Shown here: piece by piece, positions 48,674-59,923 of the stretch | Layout of the letters: each line of letters begins with the position of its first letter | Numbering within the stretch: the stretch's first letter is position 1 | Assembly: GCA_963783095.1 (NCBI GenBank) | Contig: CAWAMR010000021.1 | Span: forward strand, 144,825 to 208,824 | Direction of reading: 5' to 3' | Source: CAWAMR01 sp963783095 | Lineage (GTDB): Bacteria; Planctomycetota; Planctomycetia; Gemmatales; Gemmataceae | Length of the DNA: 64,000 bases | Position numbers and translations under genes: made by a program | Notes under the pieces: generated by a model | The model's database searches: none | What the model saw: the letters and a program-made list of their open reading frames with translations, nothing else | Told to the model about the DNA's origin: nothing

Positions 48674-51600
48674 TCACTTCAATTCGACGACAAATAGACG
48701 CGCTTCTGCCGGTGCCACAAGCAGCCGATGCTTATCCCACTTTAGATCAACCACATCCTGATGAAAAGTTCGACTCATCTTGAGTGTCCCTGCCGGGTCG
48801 AACACATTCACGAGACCACCCCAGTAGGCCACGGCAACGAGTCCTGTCTCGCCGACAGTAATCCGCTTCACGATTTTTCGAGGCGTCTTGTGTTGCCAGA
48901 TGACTTTTTCCTTCTCCTTGTCCGAACCGAAATCGATTCGTCGAAACCATTCCTTCCAGCTCGCTCCCCACGATCAATCCCTTGGTTGGCTTCTCCGTCG
49001 AACCGGTGGAAAGCCCCGCAACGACAACAGTATCCGGCGGCAATGTCGTCCGCGCAAGGACCTTGCCGTCTTCGTGCGAAATGAGCTGGGCGGTTCGCCC
49101 ATCCGAAATGAGGAGATCGTTCTGCAACTTCTGAATGCCGAAATCTCCATTGACGCCACCGATTTTTTGAACGATTTTCTTTTCGGGAATGGAAACGATA
49201 TGTGCTTCATTGCGCGTCAAAACCAATATCAATCCATCCTTGCCGAGCGCGTGCCGGCGAGATAAGGGTTGCGCGGCGTTTTCTTATCCTTGGGATCGAT
49301 GCCGGGAAGCAGAACCATCGGCGGGTCATTCGCTTTGAGCAGATCGACGATCGCGAGCGTCCGTCGCTCGTACCGATCACTACCTGATCTCGGGTTGGCC
49401 CCTGAGTTACAAGGGTGATGACCGAAGTACGCGGGTCTGCACTTACCTCCCGGTCGTATTTGACTCGCCCTTGCGCGTGATGACGAGCAGCCTATTATCG
49501 CTGCCCACGACGATCCGGCCGGGAGGAAACACAGCCAATTTCAACTCTACTGAGGATTTGGAAAATGCTTTTGACCAGCGAATGAGCTTCGCCGATCTCC
49601 TCCCGGTTGAGCGTACTGAAAATCGAGCCGTCGCCGGTAATGAAAGTCTGATCTTTGATTGCTGCCACGCGATCCGGCAAGACCATGCTCTGAACGATCT
49701 TGCCCTCATCGACCTTCACTGCCGATTTGTTGGCAGGAGCAATACTTGCAGTCGTCGGGAATTTCATCGGCGTCAGAGGCTCCAGACCCGCGAACATCTC
49801 AAAGAATGTGCCGGCGGCGCTTGCCCATTCCGTCGGCGTCATAGCCGATCAGAGTGATCGATTCCTGTCCCACGCCAATGCCGTCGCGCTGCCAGGCTAT
49901 CAGGCCCCGACCGTCGCCGGGATACTCATTTTTCTTCGGCGTATAAGGCAGGAATTTGTGCTGCTTGAGGAAAGCGATCAGCGGGTTATCCTCTGGAGTA
50001 CCCAGCAGAATCACTCCCCCGCGAACTGCGAAGCCGACCAGACTGGGATCATTCTTGACACCGGGTGTGGGCTTGCCATACTGAAAGCCGATCCAGGTTT
50101 TCGCTTCTTCCGCGCTCAGCTCGCGCGGCTTGTTGATCGATTCCGCCGTGACGATCTTGCACTTAACATCGAAGCGCTCCAGAGATTTGGCGATGCGTTC
50201 TGCCACGGCGTTGTAATCGCCCTTGCCCGTTGCGATGGTCAGATCGCGATGAGTCCGGATGAAGCGATAGACATTTTCGCGCTCGTTCCGACGAAACCGC
50301 CCGCGAGTTCATGCCGGCCACGGCGGGACAATATTTGGCCGGGTTGTAAGTGAACGAAACCGTCGCCTCGTGGTCGGCGACCAGTTCCTTGATCGCGACC
50401 TGATATTCGCCGGCTGGGTCATTGGCAGCGAGCGGCAGTTCCATCGCAAACTGGCCGCCGCGGCTGGTCCTCGAATACGAATTCGTAGCGAGTATGCCCA
50501 AGCGGATCGATGAGGCGAATCCGCAGAGGTGCGGACCTGCAAGGATGCGATGGCCGGCAGTCATCAGCGTCGCGCCAAATGGAAACGCGGATCGGATCGG
50601 CAGTGCGGGTTAGATCCACGTGCACATCCGGAGCGGTGAGTCGAATGGACGAAGCCGTCGGGAGTGACGCATACATACTGCCGTCTCGCCGGGACCAAAG
50701 CGAACGGTTTGCATCTGCGGTCGGGCTCGATCCAGAAGTTTTCCAGCGGTGAGATCGTACACAACCTGCTTGTGTAGGTGATACCCCGAAACCGGGTCTT
50801 CGATAGAATCCACGGTGGGAATACCAATCTCGGCCACCGTCGATTGAATGGCGTTATGGTCGGCATGTTGTCGGCGAAACTGGCATTTACGGCAAATCGG
50901 TATTTGATTTCTCCCGCCTTCTGCGAAGAAAACGACGATAGACGGATTGGACGATTGGATGACCGGCTCGATCTTCAACTGCTCGAACTGCTTTCGCAAG
51001 GCAACCGCGATCGGCTGCGTGCGTCTCCAGAGCACCGACGTTATTGAACTTGGCCATCGCCGCTTCGTTCATGGACTGCCAGGCCTTGCCGAGTTCCTTG
51101 AAGTAACTGGTATCGATCGCCAAACCGAGTTTCATCGGTGCCTTTGATTTGCACCTTGGATTCATCGGATACGATCACCGCGCCGCCGTTACCCGCGAAG
51201 ATTTCAGTGCCTTGACGATGGCCGGATCGAGATAATCGACGCCGGGCAAGAGGATCGCCTTGTGATGTGCCGACAGCGTGCCGTCGGCGATATCTTCCTC
51301 GACGACCGGTTGCAAGTTTTGCTGAATCGACTTGGCAGCAAGATAACACAACAACGTCTTCTGTCGATGCCCCGCACCATCGTAGGCATCTTTCATGTCC
51401 TTGACTTGTGCATCCAGGTTCTGCGACATCGACCACAACATCGCAACCGGTGGCCGGGTTGGCGTGGACGTGGTGAAAATCGTTCCCAGCCGGGCCATCA
51501 ACTTGTTCGATTCGACGATGCCCTGGGATGTCTCGCGACATTGTGTGAAGGGGCGATGAACGTGCATATCCGGCGGCTTCATCATTCCTTGAAGACCCAT

Positions 51601-52801
51601 CATGAAGCTGAGGTATTGTTCCATCTTGAAGCGATCCGAAGGCATGTTGGCATACCACGAAGGCAGATACCAGTTGGGTCGATTCACATCGCCGGCGCGG
51701 GCCATCTCGAACGTGTAGGATCAGGTTCAAAATGAAGCCGCCGAAATCCTCATAACCGCCGTGACCGTTGGCGATGGTAAAAGGCCACTGAGATATTGAA
51801 GTGATAGCCATCGGTGAAGGCATTCCAGCCATAAGCGGCCTGATTGGTGGAGAGCAAATCGCTGCGAACTCGCGAGACGCGAAGAACAAGCATCCTTCCA
51901 GGCCACTTCCATGAACGACATTTCCCACTTGCCGCGGCGTTTCCATTCGGACGCCAGTTTCGCATCGCTGGGCTTGACCTCGTTGTACTGCGGCGAGGAT
52001 GGCCAAATCGCGAATTGATAGGCTTCATCCTGTGTCGGCACGTTGTGAGGCCATAACTCGCCGGTCTTCGGATGCTTACGCCCAGGTCAAGCCCGGCTCA
52101 TCGTAAAAGTGAACGCCAACGCAATTGGGGTTGGTGCGATCCATTAGTGCACGCTTCACGACGCGGGCCGTGCCGCCCCAAACGGCAGGATCGGACCAGT
52201 CGCGTTGCCGGCGGAGGATGCGCCTGTAATACCCACCCATCGTGCAATTCTGCCATATAGTCGAGCCCGCCCCGAATCAAATCGTCAGGGGCTTAGAGGA
52301 TCGGTGGCGTAATAGAGATTGAAGCCCAAACCATCCTCACCGAGCAATGCCTGCTCCGCACTTCACCTGCTGCCCAATCGACGATTCGGAAACTGCTTTT
52401 GCGAAGGTGCGAATAGACTTCGATATCGGCGGATGCAGTCTGATCCCCGGCACCGATGGTAACCAAGTAATTTCCGGGCCGAAGCAGTTGGCCGTTCAGA
52501 TGCAGGTGCTCGGTACCGCGCCGGCAGACTCTGGCAGTGCAGTCACAGGAAACGCAAATTTCATCAGGCTGCCATCGTCGCCGCTTACTGTCATGGTGAG
52601 TTCGGTTGCAGCCAACGTCGTTCCCTTGCGAATAACGGAAATATCGATGAGTTCATTGGTCTGATAGGCCTTGCGTTGCAGCGGGAGCAGCAATGTCAGG
52701 GCCGATTGTTTGGCTTTCGGTTGAGCGACAATAGGCTGCGAATCGAGGTTGGTGGAAGCCAGACCGATCAAGCCGATTAGAAGGAGAGTAAGCGATCGCA
52801 T
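48674..52801 (-). CDS. Very large secreted protein, at least fifteen frame changes
   Basis: The ATG at 52801 begins a signal peptide (SLTLLLIGLIGLASTN) of a protein of about 1,370 residues. Joined pieces give an N-terminal beta domain (KAYQTNELIDISVIRKG), a catalytic-looking middle (LGFNLYYATDPLSP, RTNPNCVGVHFYDEPGLTW, NAFTDGYHFNISVAF, GHGGYEDFGG), GVILLGTPEDNPLIAFLKQ and a C-terminal repeat region that looks like a beta-propeller (GLVAVAYWGGLVNVFDPAG). The frame changes about every 250 bases, in both directions with more +1 than -1, yet the amino-acid sequence stays coherent in each piece. The order and completeness of the domains are inferred. Family not recognised; perhaps a glycoside-hydrolase-related surface protein, or a decaying gene. 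Confidence 0.55.
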
Positions 52802-52888
52802 GGTGAAGAACCTTTCGCACAAGATGAGAGTCTTGCTATGAAGTGAAAACTACCGGAACGGTAGCCGCGTGGAAAGGGAAAAGAAATC

Positions 52889-53012
52889 AAGAACTAACCA
52901 CAGAGTCACCAAGAACACAGAGAACACTCAACACGGAAAGAAAAACCGAGAAGGGAAACAGCGAATTGTGTCTTCTCTGTGTCCTCGGTGACTCTGTGGT
53001 TAGTATCCTTTG
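52889..53012. repeat. Palindromic repeat ACTAACCACAGAGTCACC type
   Basis: AACTAACCACAGAGTCACC followed by AAGAACACAGAGAACAC is mirrored by TCTCTGTGTCCTCGG and GGTGACTCTGTGGTTAGTAT. The right arm contains the last codon and stop (TAA) of the maf-like gene. I recall this word set as a repeat in several planctomycete and other genomes; not verified here. Confidence 0.9.
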
Positions 53013-53596
53013 TTGTCGGCCAGCCATTCCAGTGCTTTTTCCAGGCTCTCCATCGGCAAGCCGATCACGTTGCTGATGGTTCCTTCGTCAATGGCCAAGA
53101 ACGGATCATTTTCCTCGTTGATCGCATACGCCCCGGAGCAGCCGACCCATTTTCGACTCGCCAGATATTCCTCTAACTCCTCCTCGCCCACCGCGCGCAT
53201 CCGTACCAGACTTCGTTCCTGCCACGCTACTTGCAGGTTGTCCCAAATGCGCCAGATGCAGACTCCCGTCCAAAGTTCGTGAACCCGTCCGGACAGCGTT
53301 GTCAGAATGCGTCTGGCATCGGCCTCGTCTTCGGGCTTGCCGATCACTTTGCCGTCCAACCAGCCGACCGTATCCGCCGAGATCACGATGCCCTCGCGTA
53401 CCTTGGGTGCAACCGCTGCGGCCTTGAGCCAGGCGACATGTTGGACGTATTGCCGGCAAGAGCCATGTTCCGCTTCGGTTGGTTCATCGACATTGGCGGG
53501 GAGGATGTCGAAAGTGTAGCCCCATTTTTCCATCAGATAACGTCGGCCCGCGGAGCCGCTGGCGAGCGTCAGGCGGAACGGGAGGTGCTTGACCAT
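53000..53596 (-). CDS. maf: Maf-like nucleotide pyrophosphatase
   Basis: Hydrolyses non-canonical nucleoside triphosphates such as dTTP/UTP or m7GTP. The ATG at 53596 gives RLTLASGSAGRRYLMEKWG (Maf start SxSxxRRxLL, here with a glycine), ANVDEPTEAEHG, VISADTVGWLDGKVIGKPED with the catalytic aspartate and RVHELWTGVCIW, then GCSGAYAINEENDPFLA. 198 residues, normal. The start overlaps the end of the GT9 gene by 28 bases. The stop lies in a repeat arm, so the last residues may have been replaced. Confidence 0.88.
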   Translation of the reverse strand: MVKHLPFRLTLASGSAGRRYLMEKWGYTFDILPANVDEPTEAEHGSCRQYVQHVAWLKAAAVAPKVREGIVISADTVGWLDGKVIGKPEDEADARRILTTLSGRVHELWTGVCIWRIWDNLQVAWQERSLVRMRAVGEEELEEYLASRKWVGCSGAYAINEENDPFLAIDEGTISNVIGLPMESLEKALEWLADNKGY

Positions 53597-54650
53597 GATT
53601 CGAGAATCTCGTTGAGGAACGGCCAAAGTTTATTGGGTTGCAACTCGGTCATGCAGTCGAGCCGATCGCATTTTTTGAGGTAGCTGCCCTTGCACCAGAC
53701 GGTTGTCTCGACCGCACCGCGCATTGCGCCATAGGGACCATGCCGGCGAACCTGCGTGCAAGTATACGGAGCCACCACCGGCCGGCCCAGCGCAGCGGCA
53801 AGATGCAAGGGTCCGGTGTCGTTGGCGATCATCACATCGGCCCGTTCCAAGAGGCGCTGCCAGTTGTGGCAGGGTTGTCGTTCCCGTCCAGTCGCGCCAT
53901 GGACCGTGCAACTTTGTTATCACTTTTTGCGACAAAACGGCCTCATCGGGCCGCGCCGATGAAGATCGCGGTTCCACCATATGTGTTCTGTGCGCGCTGG
54001 GCAAGCGCTGCGAAACTGTCCGGCGGCCAGCGCTTGGTCAACCAGCGTGAACCGACCGCAAACATCGTCCAGGGCCGGGGACAGCTTTGCAGTTGACTAT
54101 CGACCCAAAACCGCGCCGACTCGGGAATGGGGATGCGGAAGCGTTTGGGCAGGTCGCCGACTCCCAGAGCTTCCGCGATTCGCCAGTAGCGATCGATGGC
54201 ATGTTCCTTATCCGAATCGGGCGTCGGGATGACGTCGGTATAGCAATAGCGGGAGCCTTCACGTGCAGTACCCATGCCGACTCTACGTGGCGAGCAGGTT
54301 GCGAGGGTCATCAATCCCGTGCGCAGCAATCCTTGCAGGTCGATCACGAGATCAAATCGCCGTTTCCGCACCTCTTGAGCAAATTGATAGGCAGTGCGAA
54401 GGGTTGCAAGGAGGCCACGTTTGAATACCTGTCGATCGAAGGGCAAGGTCGAATTCAGGGCGGGATGTCCCTGGATCAGCGGTTCATAGGATCGATTGAC
54501 GACCCAGCAGATGTGTGCTTCCGGAAAGCGAATCCGCAGTGCTTCGAGCACGGGAAGCGAGTGGATAATATCACCAAGCGCGCTGGGTTTGATAGAGCGC
54601 AATGCGACGGGCCGGATGCGCTGCAACGGGATTCGTGAATGAAACCACAT
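53569..54650 (-). CDS. Glycosyltransferase family 9 (heptosyltransferase-like), two frameshifts
   Basis: GT-B enzyme adding heptose-like sugars to lipopolysaccharide core. The N-terminus has IKPSALGDIIHSLPVLEALR and HICWVVNRSYEPLIQGHPA; FDLVIDLQGLLRTGLM marks the family. The frame moves one base at about 53950 (extra G before CCCGATGAG) and one at about 53860, then the donor-binding end reads ADVMIANDTGPLHLAAALG, VVAPYTCTQVRRHGPYG. About 360 residues. Both shifts are single extra bases. Its C-terminus overlaps the maf start. Next to other envelope genes. Confidence 0.87.
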
Positions 54651-54691
54651 CCGCGGATTCCTTTCCGCATCAGCGCCGCCAGATCAATACG

Positions 54692-56053
54692 CTACGCATC
54701 TGCGCCTTTTGTCGCCGGCTGCACATCCTTTTCCGGAGTTACCGGTGTCTTCTCGATTTTTCGTAACAAAACGGCCAAAAATATCAACAGCAGCCCTGCG
54801 AAGCCGTAAGGCAGGATGTGCGTCTTTTCTCCGGTAAAGAGCGGCATCCCGATCAGCGGTCCCAAAATACGCGCCAGTGCCGAGAACGACTGATTCACTC
54901 CCAAAACCTCACCCTGGCGATGCGGGTCGCTCCGCTTCGAGATTAATCCCTGTAGGGAAGGATTCAAAAACGCGAAGCCGGCCACTGCCAGTGCCAGCGC
55001 CAGGTAAAACCAAGGGACATATACGCTCGCATCACCCTTCTCATCGTGAACCGCAGTGGCCAAGTAACCAATGACCCCAACGCCCACCAATCCGAGGAAG
55101 ATCCAGACCAGCCCGATCCGCATCAATACCACTTCATCGACCTTCTTCACAAACTTGCGATAGAGATAGCCCTGGGCAAACATCAACACAAAACCAAGAT
55201 AGGCAAACACCAGAAAATTCTGCTCATCGACGAGACCGAAGGCAGCCTTGGTCAAAAGCGAAAGGGTGCTTTCAAAATTTGCGAAGCTAAAGGTCGTGAC
55301 AAAAAACGTCAAAACCAGGATGCCAACCGTCGGCGTTTTCAGCGTCGCGTAAAGCCCATGCACGTCGAGCCAGGGCTTTTTCGCGGAAGGAACTCCGGGT
55401 GCAAGTGTTTCGGGCATGAGTCGAATCGCCAACAACATTGCCACCAGCGATAACGCAGCGGCGATAAATCCAGGCGCTGCGTCGGTCTCGCTCAAAAAAA
55501 TGCAACCCGCCAAAGGCGATCAACGGCCCAAAGGTAAAGCCGATGCCGAACGCGGCACCGATCAGGGCCATACCGTGCGAGCGCTTTCCTTGGGAGTGCA
55601 GTCGGCGATCACCGCAGCGGCGGTGGATATGGTCGCGCCAAAATCCCCGCCCCAATCCGGGTCAGCAAAATCAGGATCAACGGCGTCCAGCCTTCTTGCG
55701 GCAACAAACTCGAAGAAGCGAGGCCAAACAGCGCCATAAGATACCACCGAGCCTGCCAGACCCAAAATCAGGATCGGCCTGCGCCCCACGCGATCCGAAA
55801 CTCGACCCCAGATCGGCGCGAAAATGAATTGCATCGCCGAGAAGCTGGACATAAGCACGCCGATGACGATTCCTTTGGCGTATTCGGGCAGCCCGAGATT
55901 GATCAGGTAAACATCGGCGTATCGGGGCAAGAGCGGCAACACGATCCCGAACCCGAGCAAGTCGATGAAGACAACGAGAAATACGATCAACATCGCCTTG
56001 CGGGGCGGTTTGCTTGGTGGTGCGATCGCGGAAGGATCAACGGCTTCGGTCAT
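54692..56053 (-). CDS. Major facilitator superfamily transporter, about four frame changes
   Basis: The ATG at 56053 begins TEAVDPSAIAPPSKPPRKAM and the first membrane helix FLVVFIDLLGFGIVLPLLP, then the MFS motif A WGRVSDRVGRRPILILGL. Between 55500 and 55745 the frame changes four times (two +1, two -1, one of them in a run of T), with the pieces GLASSSLLPQEGW, ATISTAAAVIADCTPKE, GMALIGAAFGIGFTFGPLIA and SETDAAPGFIAAALS. From 55500 on it is one frame with six helices to the end. About 450 residues, 12 helices, as in drug-efflux members (TetA-like). Substrate unknown. Confidence 0.85.
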
Positions 56054-56170
56054 GTACAGTCCCGGCAGAAATCGAAGGAAGGGTAAGAATACCAATTCTA
56101 TCGGTTTTATCGCTAGGCCGACTAATCGCTAGACCTATTGCGAAGGTTCTTCAAGAACGATCCGAAACCA

Positions 56171-56704
56171 TTAGACATTCATGGCGGCTTCAAGCAGCGA
56201 GATGATCTGTTCCACCTGATTCGGGTCATTGAACACACGTCGGGCGGCCCGCAGGCGCTCCTTCCACCAGATGTTCAAGAACTTGCGGTCGGCCTCAGGC
56301 AAATCCTCACGCATCTGGTCCAGTTCAATCTGCTCGTGGGCGTTCAACTGAAGTTGTTGGTTCTCATCGAGCGAAGGGGATTTGCGCCGCCGCGCTGGCT
56401 TGGCTTGAAGGCGTGCCAATTTGCGCTGAGCGTAGTCGAGCGCTGATAAACCAGCGTTGTCCGTCAGAGAAGGGTCGGCACCGTTTTCCAGCAACACTCG
56501 CACGGCCGCCGCGGCAGGGCAGTAGCCACACGCATTGCCGATCAGGGGTGTTCGTCCGGCGGTGGAGCGGCAGTTCGGGTCGATTCCCCAGGATAGGCGC
56601 TCAATAACCAGGTCTGTGTCGCCGCGCTTGGCCGCCATGTAGAGGAGCACCTCGAACTTCCGCCTGAACTTGGGGTCACGAGCCAGCTCGCGCATGTCGC
56701 TCAT
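56171..56704 (-). CDS. Ankyrin-repeat protein
   Basis: 177 residues from the ATG at 56704; a GTG two codons upstream is an alternative. Two to three ankyrin units: FEVLLYMAAKRGDTDLVIE, GRTPLIGNACGYCPAAAAV and DNAGLSALDYAQRKLAR. The C-terminal 80 residues are charged and helical (EDLPEADRKFLNIWWKE). No signal peptide. A cytoplasmic protein-binding adaptor. Confidence 0.75.
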   Translation of the reverse strand: MSDMRELARDPKFRRKFEVLLYMAAKRGDTDLVIERLSWGIDPNCRSTAGRTPLIGNACGYCPAAAAVRVLLENGADPSLTDNAGLSALDYAQRKLARLQAKPARRRKSPSLDENQQLQLNAHEQIELDQMREDLPEADRKFLNIWWKERLRAARRVFNDPNQVEQIISLLEAAMNV

Positions 56705-56928
56705 TCGCACATCATTTCTTAGAAGTCGCCCTTACATTGCTATTCTCTCAATATATAATACGCCGCATCGAATAATCGTACTTTCCCGAAGATCAGTTGA
56801 GGTCATTTCGCCTCTCCCACTGATTTCAGGAATGCGCATTTCCGGCAGAAAACGAAGGGTTGTCGACTTCCCGGCCCTGCGACAATATCAGGCAAACGAC
56901 TGCCGGGGCCGTGAGAAGGAAAAGGTGA

Positions 56929-58023
56929 TTACGCCTTCCAGAATCGCCATAAATCCTGCGTTGCGAAATGCCAGACGCCTCGTAGCGCTCCGAAGCTTTT
57001 TTGTGAATCCGTTCTTTTGCCGCGCAGCCAGCGCATGCCGCATTGAAGTGCTTTGCCGATCAGTTGGAAGGGTGCATCGAGCGTCACGATCATCTTGTAA
57101 GCCAGGATCGCCAGGCGCGAACTGCCGGTCTTTCGGAAGTAGCGCACGTATCCGATCAACAGGTTCGGCGCACTGAATGTGACGTTGAGCCGGGAACTGA
57201 TTCGGCCGTGATGGATAATCTCCACACCCGGAAGATAGATCAAGGGATACTCTTTCCCCACGCGGATCGAAAACTCCACATCCTCGACGCCGAATCGGAA
57301 ATCTTCATCCCATCGTCCGCAGCTTTCAAACACTTCGCGCCGCATTAACAAAGCTGCTCCCATCAGCACATCGACGCGCCGAACGGTCTTGGGCTCAAAG
57401 TTCTTTCGACGATAGTCGTCGTAAGCAGTCTTGAACATTCCCGTCCAGCGCATGATCGCAGTGCGATGGAGCATGGCTCCTACCGTTGGCTTGCGACGAT
57501 AGGAAATCTGCAAACGACCTAGCCCATCCTTCAACCTGGGGCCGAGCATCCCGATCTCGGGATGTTCATCCGCGAAATCGACCAGTTTGTGGAGTGTGTC
57601 GGGCGGAACAATGGTATCGTTATTGAGAAAGAGGACATATCGGCCGGTCGCCTTGGCTGCGGCCTGATTACTCGCTTTCGCAAAACCCAGATTATCGGTA
57701 TTTCGGACCAGGATGACTTCTGGAAAGTACGTTGCAACCATGTCGGCGGCACCGTCGAGGGAGCCGTTATCGACGACGATGGTTTCGACTCGAACGCCCT
57801 GCTCATCTTCCTGGAGCGATGCCAGACAGGTAAGGAGATAGTCTCGACAATTCCAGTTCGCGATACAAACCGAAACGTCAATCGAAGCGGTCTGCTGGTC
57901 CGCCGCCTGCCGATCGGCCGTCCGCTCTACCGGATCGTGGGCATTGTCGTTGAACGAGGCCGGCAAGGATAGCTGCATCGTGCGGCCGCCCGGAGTGGAG
58001 GGAATATCAACGAACGCCTCCAC
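56929..58023 (-). CDS. Glycosyltransferase family 2
   Basis: 364 residues if the GTG at 58023 is used (AGGGA seven bases before it); the ATG at 57978 is a weaker alternative. GT-A fold: ASIDVSVCIANWNCRDYLLT, TIVVDNGSLDGAADMV, NLGFAKASNQAAAKATGRYV, the DxD-type NNDTIVPPDTLHKL and GAALLMRREVFESCGRWDED, RFGVEDVEFSIRVGK. It resembles rhamnosyltransferase-like enzymes that build surface polysaccharide. A small palindrome CCACATTTCGTCCCTGAAATGTGG occupies 58019-58042 around the start. No frame break. Confidence 0.88.
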   Translation of the reverse strand: MEAFVDIPSTPGGRTMQLSLPASFNDNAHDPVERTADRQAADQQTASIDVSVCIANWNCRDYLLTCLASLQEDEQGVRVETIVVDNGSLDGAADMVATYFPEVILVRNTDNLGFAKASNQAAAKATGRYVLFLNNDTIVPPDTLHKLVDFADEHPEIGMLGPRLKDGLGRLQISYRRKPTVGAMLHRTAIMRWTGMFKTAYDDYRRKNFEPKTVRRVDVLMGAALLMRREVFESCGRWDEDFRFGVEDVEFSIRVGKEYPLIYLPGVEIIHHGRISSRLNVTFSAPNLLIGYVRYFRKTGSSRLAILAYKMIVTLDAPFQLIGKALQCGMRWLRGKRTDSQKSFGALRGVWHFATQDLWRFWKA

Positions 58024-58134
58024 ATTTCGTCCCTGAAATGTGGTTCGGCGTCATGCATCAGGTTGCGTATCCAACGGTGCAAAACGGATGTACCATTTCA
58101 GCAGAGAACCTGTCAATCGCAAACCGGCTCAAAA

Positions 58135-58142
58135 CGATGGCT
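58135..58142. repeat. Target site duplication, left
   Basis: CGATGGCT, identical to the octamer at 59608-59615 directly outside the other end of the insertion sequence. Marks the insertion point. Confidence 0.9.
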
Positions 58143-59607
58143 GGGTGTAACCAGATTCTCTGGGGGTGATCAGGCGGCCAGTGCCCAATAGGGTTCCCAT
58201 TGGGATGTATGCCGGACGCACACCAGACTGGCCATAGGTCGTACATTGCCTATATTCCATCGAGCCCCCCGACGCTTCAGACGCAGGCCCAGGGTCTTCG
58301 CCTCACCTTCGACTTGGCCGCTGCCAATCGCTTGACCCGCTTGCAATCGTTGGACGTAGTTCACACGGTTCATGTGTTTCGAGAAATAGCCGATCAGACG
58401 CTCCGTTGCTTTACGACGACGTTCGCGTTCCGATTCGTCGGCGACTCCAAGCAGTTCATTCACCCACTGACAGACGCCTGCCCAACCTTGACGAATCAAC
58501 AAACCGCGGGCGTGCTTATACGCGTCTTTGGCTTCGCTGGTCTCTTCGCCGTAGACGCGTTTGGCGCACTTACTCAGGTGCTGACAGGCATGATAGAAGT
58601 CGAGCGTTTGCAGACACCCGGTGAGCGTTCGCTGCACCGCTTTCCAGATCCAACTGGCACCGTCCGCCAAGACGTGCACCGCCGCCCAGCACGTCACTCC
58701 CAGCCGACGTAAGCGTGGCCGCCAAGTCTTGCGAAACTCCTTGGCTGTGGCGATCATCGCAAACGCCAGTACCATGGTCGCTGCCGGCAAACGCTGCTTC
58801 TTCCAATGGTCCGGCGATGTCGGCTCGCCTGCTTCTCGCTTGGAAACCACCGCGATTTTCAAGTCTTTCCAGCCTTCTTCACGCGTGTTGACCTTGCCCG
58901 CGTCGGTCGTGAACTCGACTTCCCCCGCCGCTTTTTGGAAAACTTCTTCGCTGGTAGTGTCTTCGGCTTGAAACCGAGCCATGTCTTTAGCGTGGCCCTC
59001 CACCGCCTTCCGCACCGTCTCGGGGCAAAGGTCCACTCCCAACATCTCATGCATGTGCTCGCTGGCGGACGCGAACGACATGTCTGCCGCCAGACGGCAA
59101 CAGTGCTTCCGCACGGTCTTGCTGTAGCGCTGTCCCTCCACGCCCAAGAGGGCATCGGCCGCATAGGATCCATCGCCGCCGCACATGCACTTCCAGTAAC
59201 GGCGTTCGAAGACCACCTCTCCGACAGCGCTCATCAGTCGGCGTTCTTTGGGACCTCGGTTTTCTTTCTTGCGGCCGCACTCGCAGACACGGATCGGCGC
59301 CCCTTTTTTCGGCGGTCTCGATTCTTCGAGCCACCGCATCGGAGAGCACATGGGCTTGAAATGTTCGCCCTTTCTCAACCACCGCATCTTCGCAGGCATC
59401 GAAAACCGTCCCATCGGGCGCAGTCAACGCAAGCTGCTCCATTTCCTCAACCAGCGCCAACGCTCGCCGGACAATACCTTCGTGCTTCGGGTCCACTTCA
59501 ATCGTCACTCTGGTGCCCATATAACATCCTTGTTAAGGGGTGAGTAATTCAGTTACCCCTCACTTACCTAAATTCCCCGAACACCACCAGAGAAGTTGGC
59601 TACACCC
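58143..59607 (-). mobile_element. Complete insertion sequence, ISKra4-like
   Basis: 1,465 bp. The left end GGGTGTAACCAGATTCTCTG and the right end read inward, GGGTGTAGCCAACTTCTCTG, are imperfect terminal inverted repeats of about 32 bp that continue as GGGGTGATCAGG / GTGGTGTTCGGG. Both ends are flanked by the octamer CGATGGCT. One transposase gene (two frames) fills the interior. The ISKra4 group is inferred from the transposase motifs; group and 8-bp duplication agree as far as I recall. Confidence 0.88.
58170..59520 (-). CDS. ISKra4-like transposase, one frame change
   Basis: DDE-type transposase of about 450 residues. The first frame (from 59520) has RVTIEVDPKHEGIVRRALAL and EKGRTFQAHVLSDAV. 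Around 59300-59330, at a run of six A residues, the reading moves one base and continues PPKKGAPIRVCECGRKKE, RRYWKCMCGGDGSY (zinc-like cysteines), TTDAGKVNTREEGWKD, DGASWIWKAVQRTL, DFYHACQHLSKC and GSGQVEGEAKTLGLRLKRRG. The last two are the marks of this transposase group. As other members can use two reading frames, the shift could be natural; the error-rich sequence makes this uncertain. Confidence 0.8.
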
Positions 59608-59615
59608 CGATGGCT
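59608..59615. repeat. Target site duplication, right
   Basis: CGATGGCT, the same octamer as 58135-58142. Beyond it the host sequence continues GGGGGGTGTTTGTCCCCC, a hairpin that the element entered. Confidence 0.9.
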
Positions 59616-59923
59616 GGGGGGTGTTTGTCCCCCAGTTACTCAAACAGCAACACAATTGATTCGATTCCGGACGGGAGTGTCTGGCGTGCGAGGCGGAAAC
59701 AGCAGAATTGCAAGTATGACAGATATATAGATCAGTCACGGGTGAGGAATGCGCAGTTTTTTTGCCTTTTTCCAGGCCAAAAAGTGAAGATTCTACATCC
59801 GGATTGCATTTTTTTCCGGTTCGGCCCATATAATAGGGTAACAATCTTTCGGGGCGATGTACAGGACGGATCCTTTATCCATCGCTGGCTTTTCCCACAA
59901 AACCAGCCCTTGTGGGAGATTTT

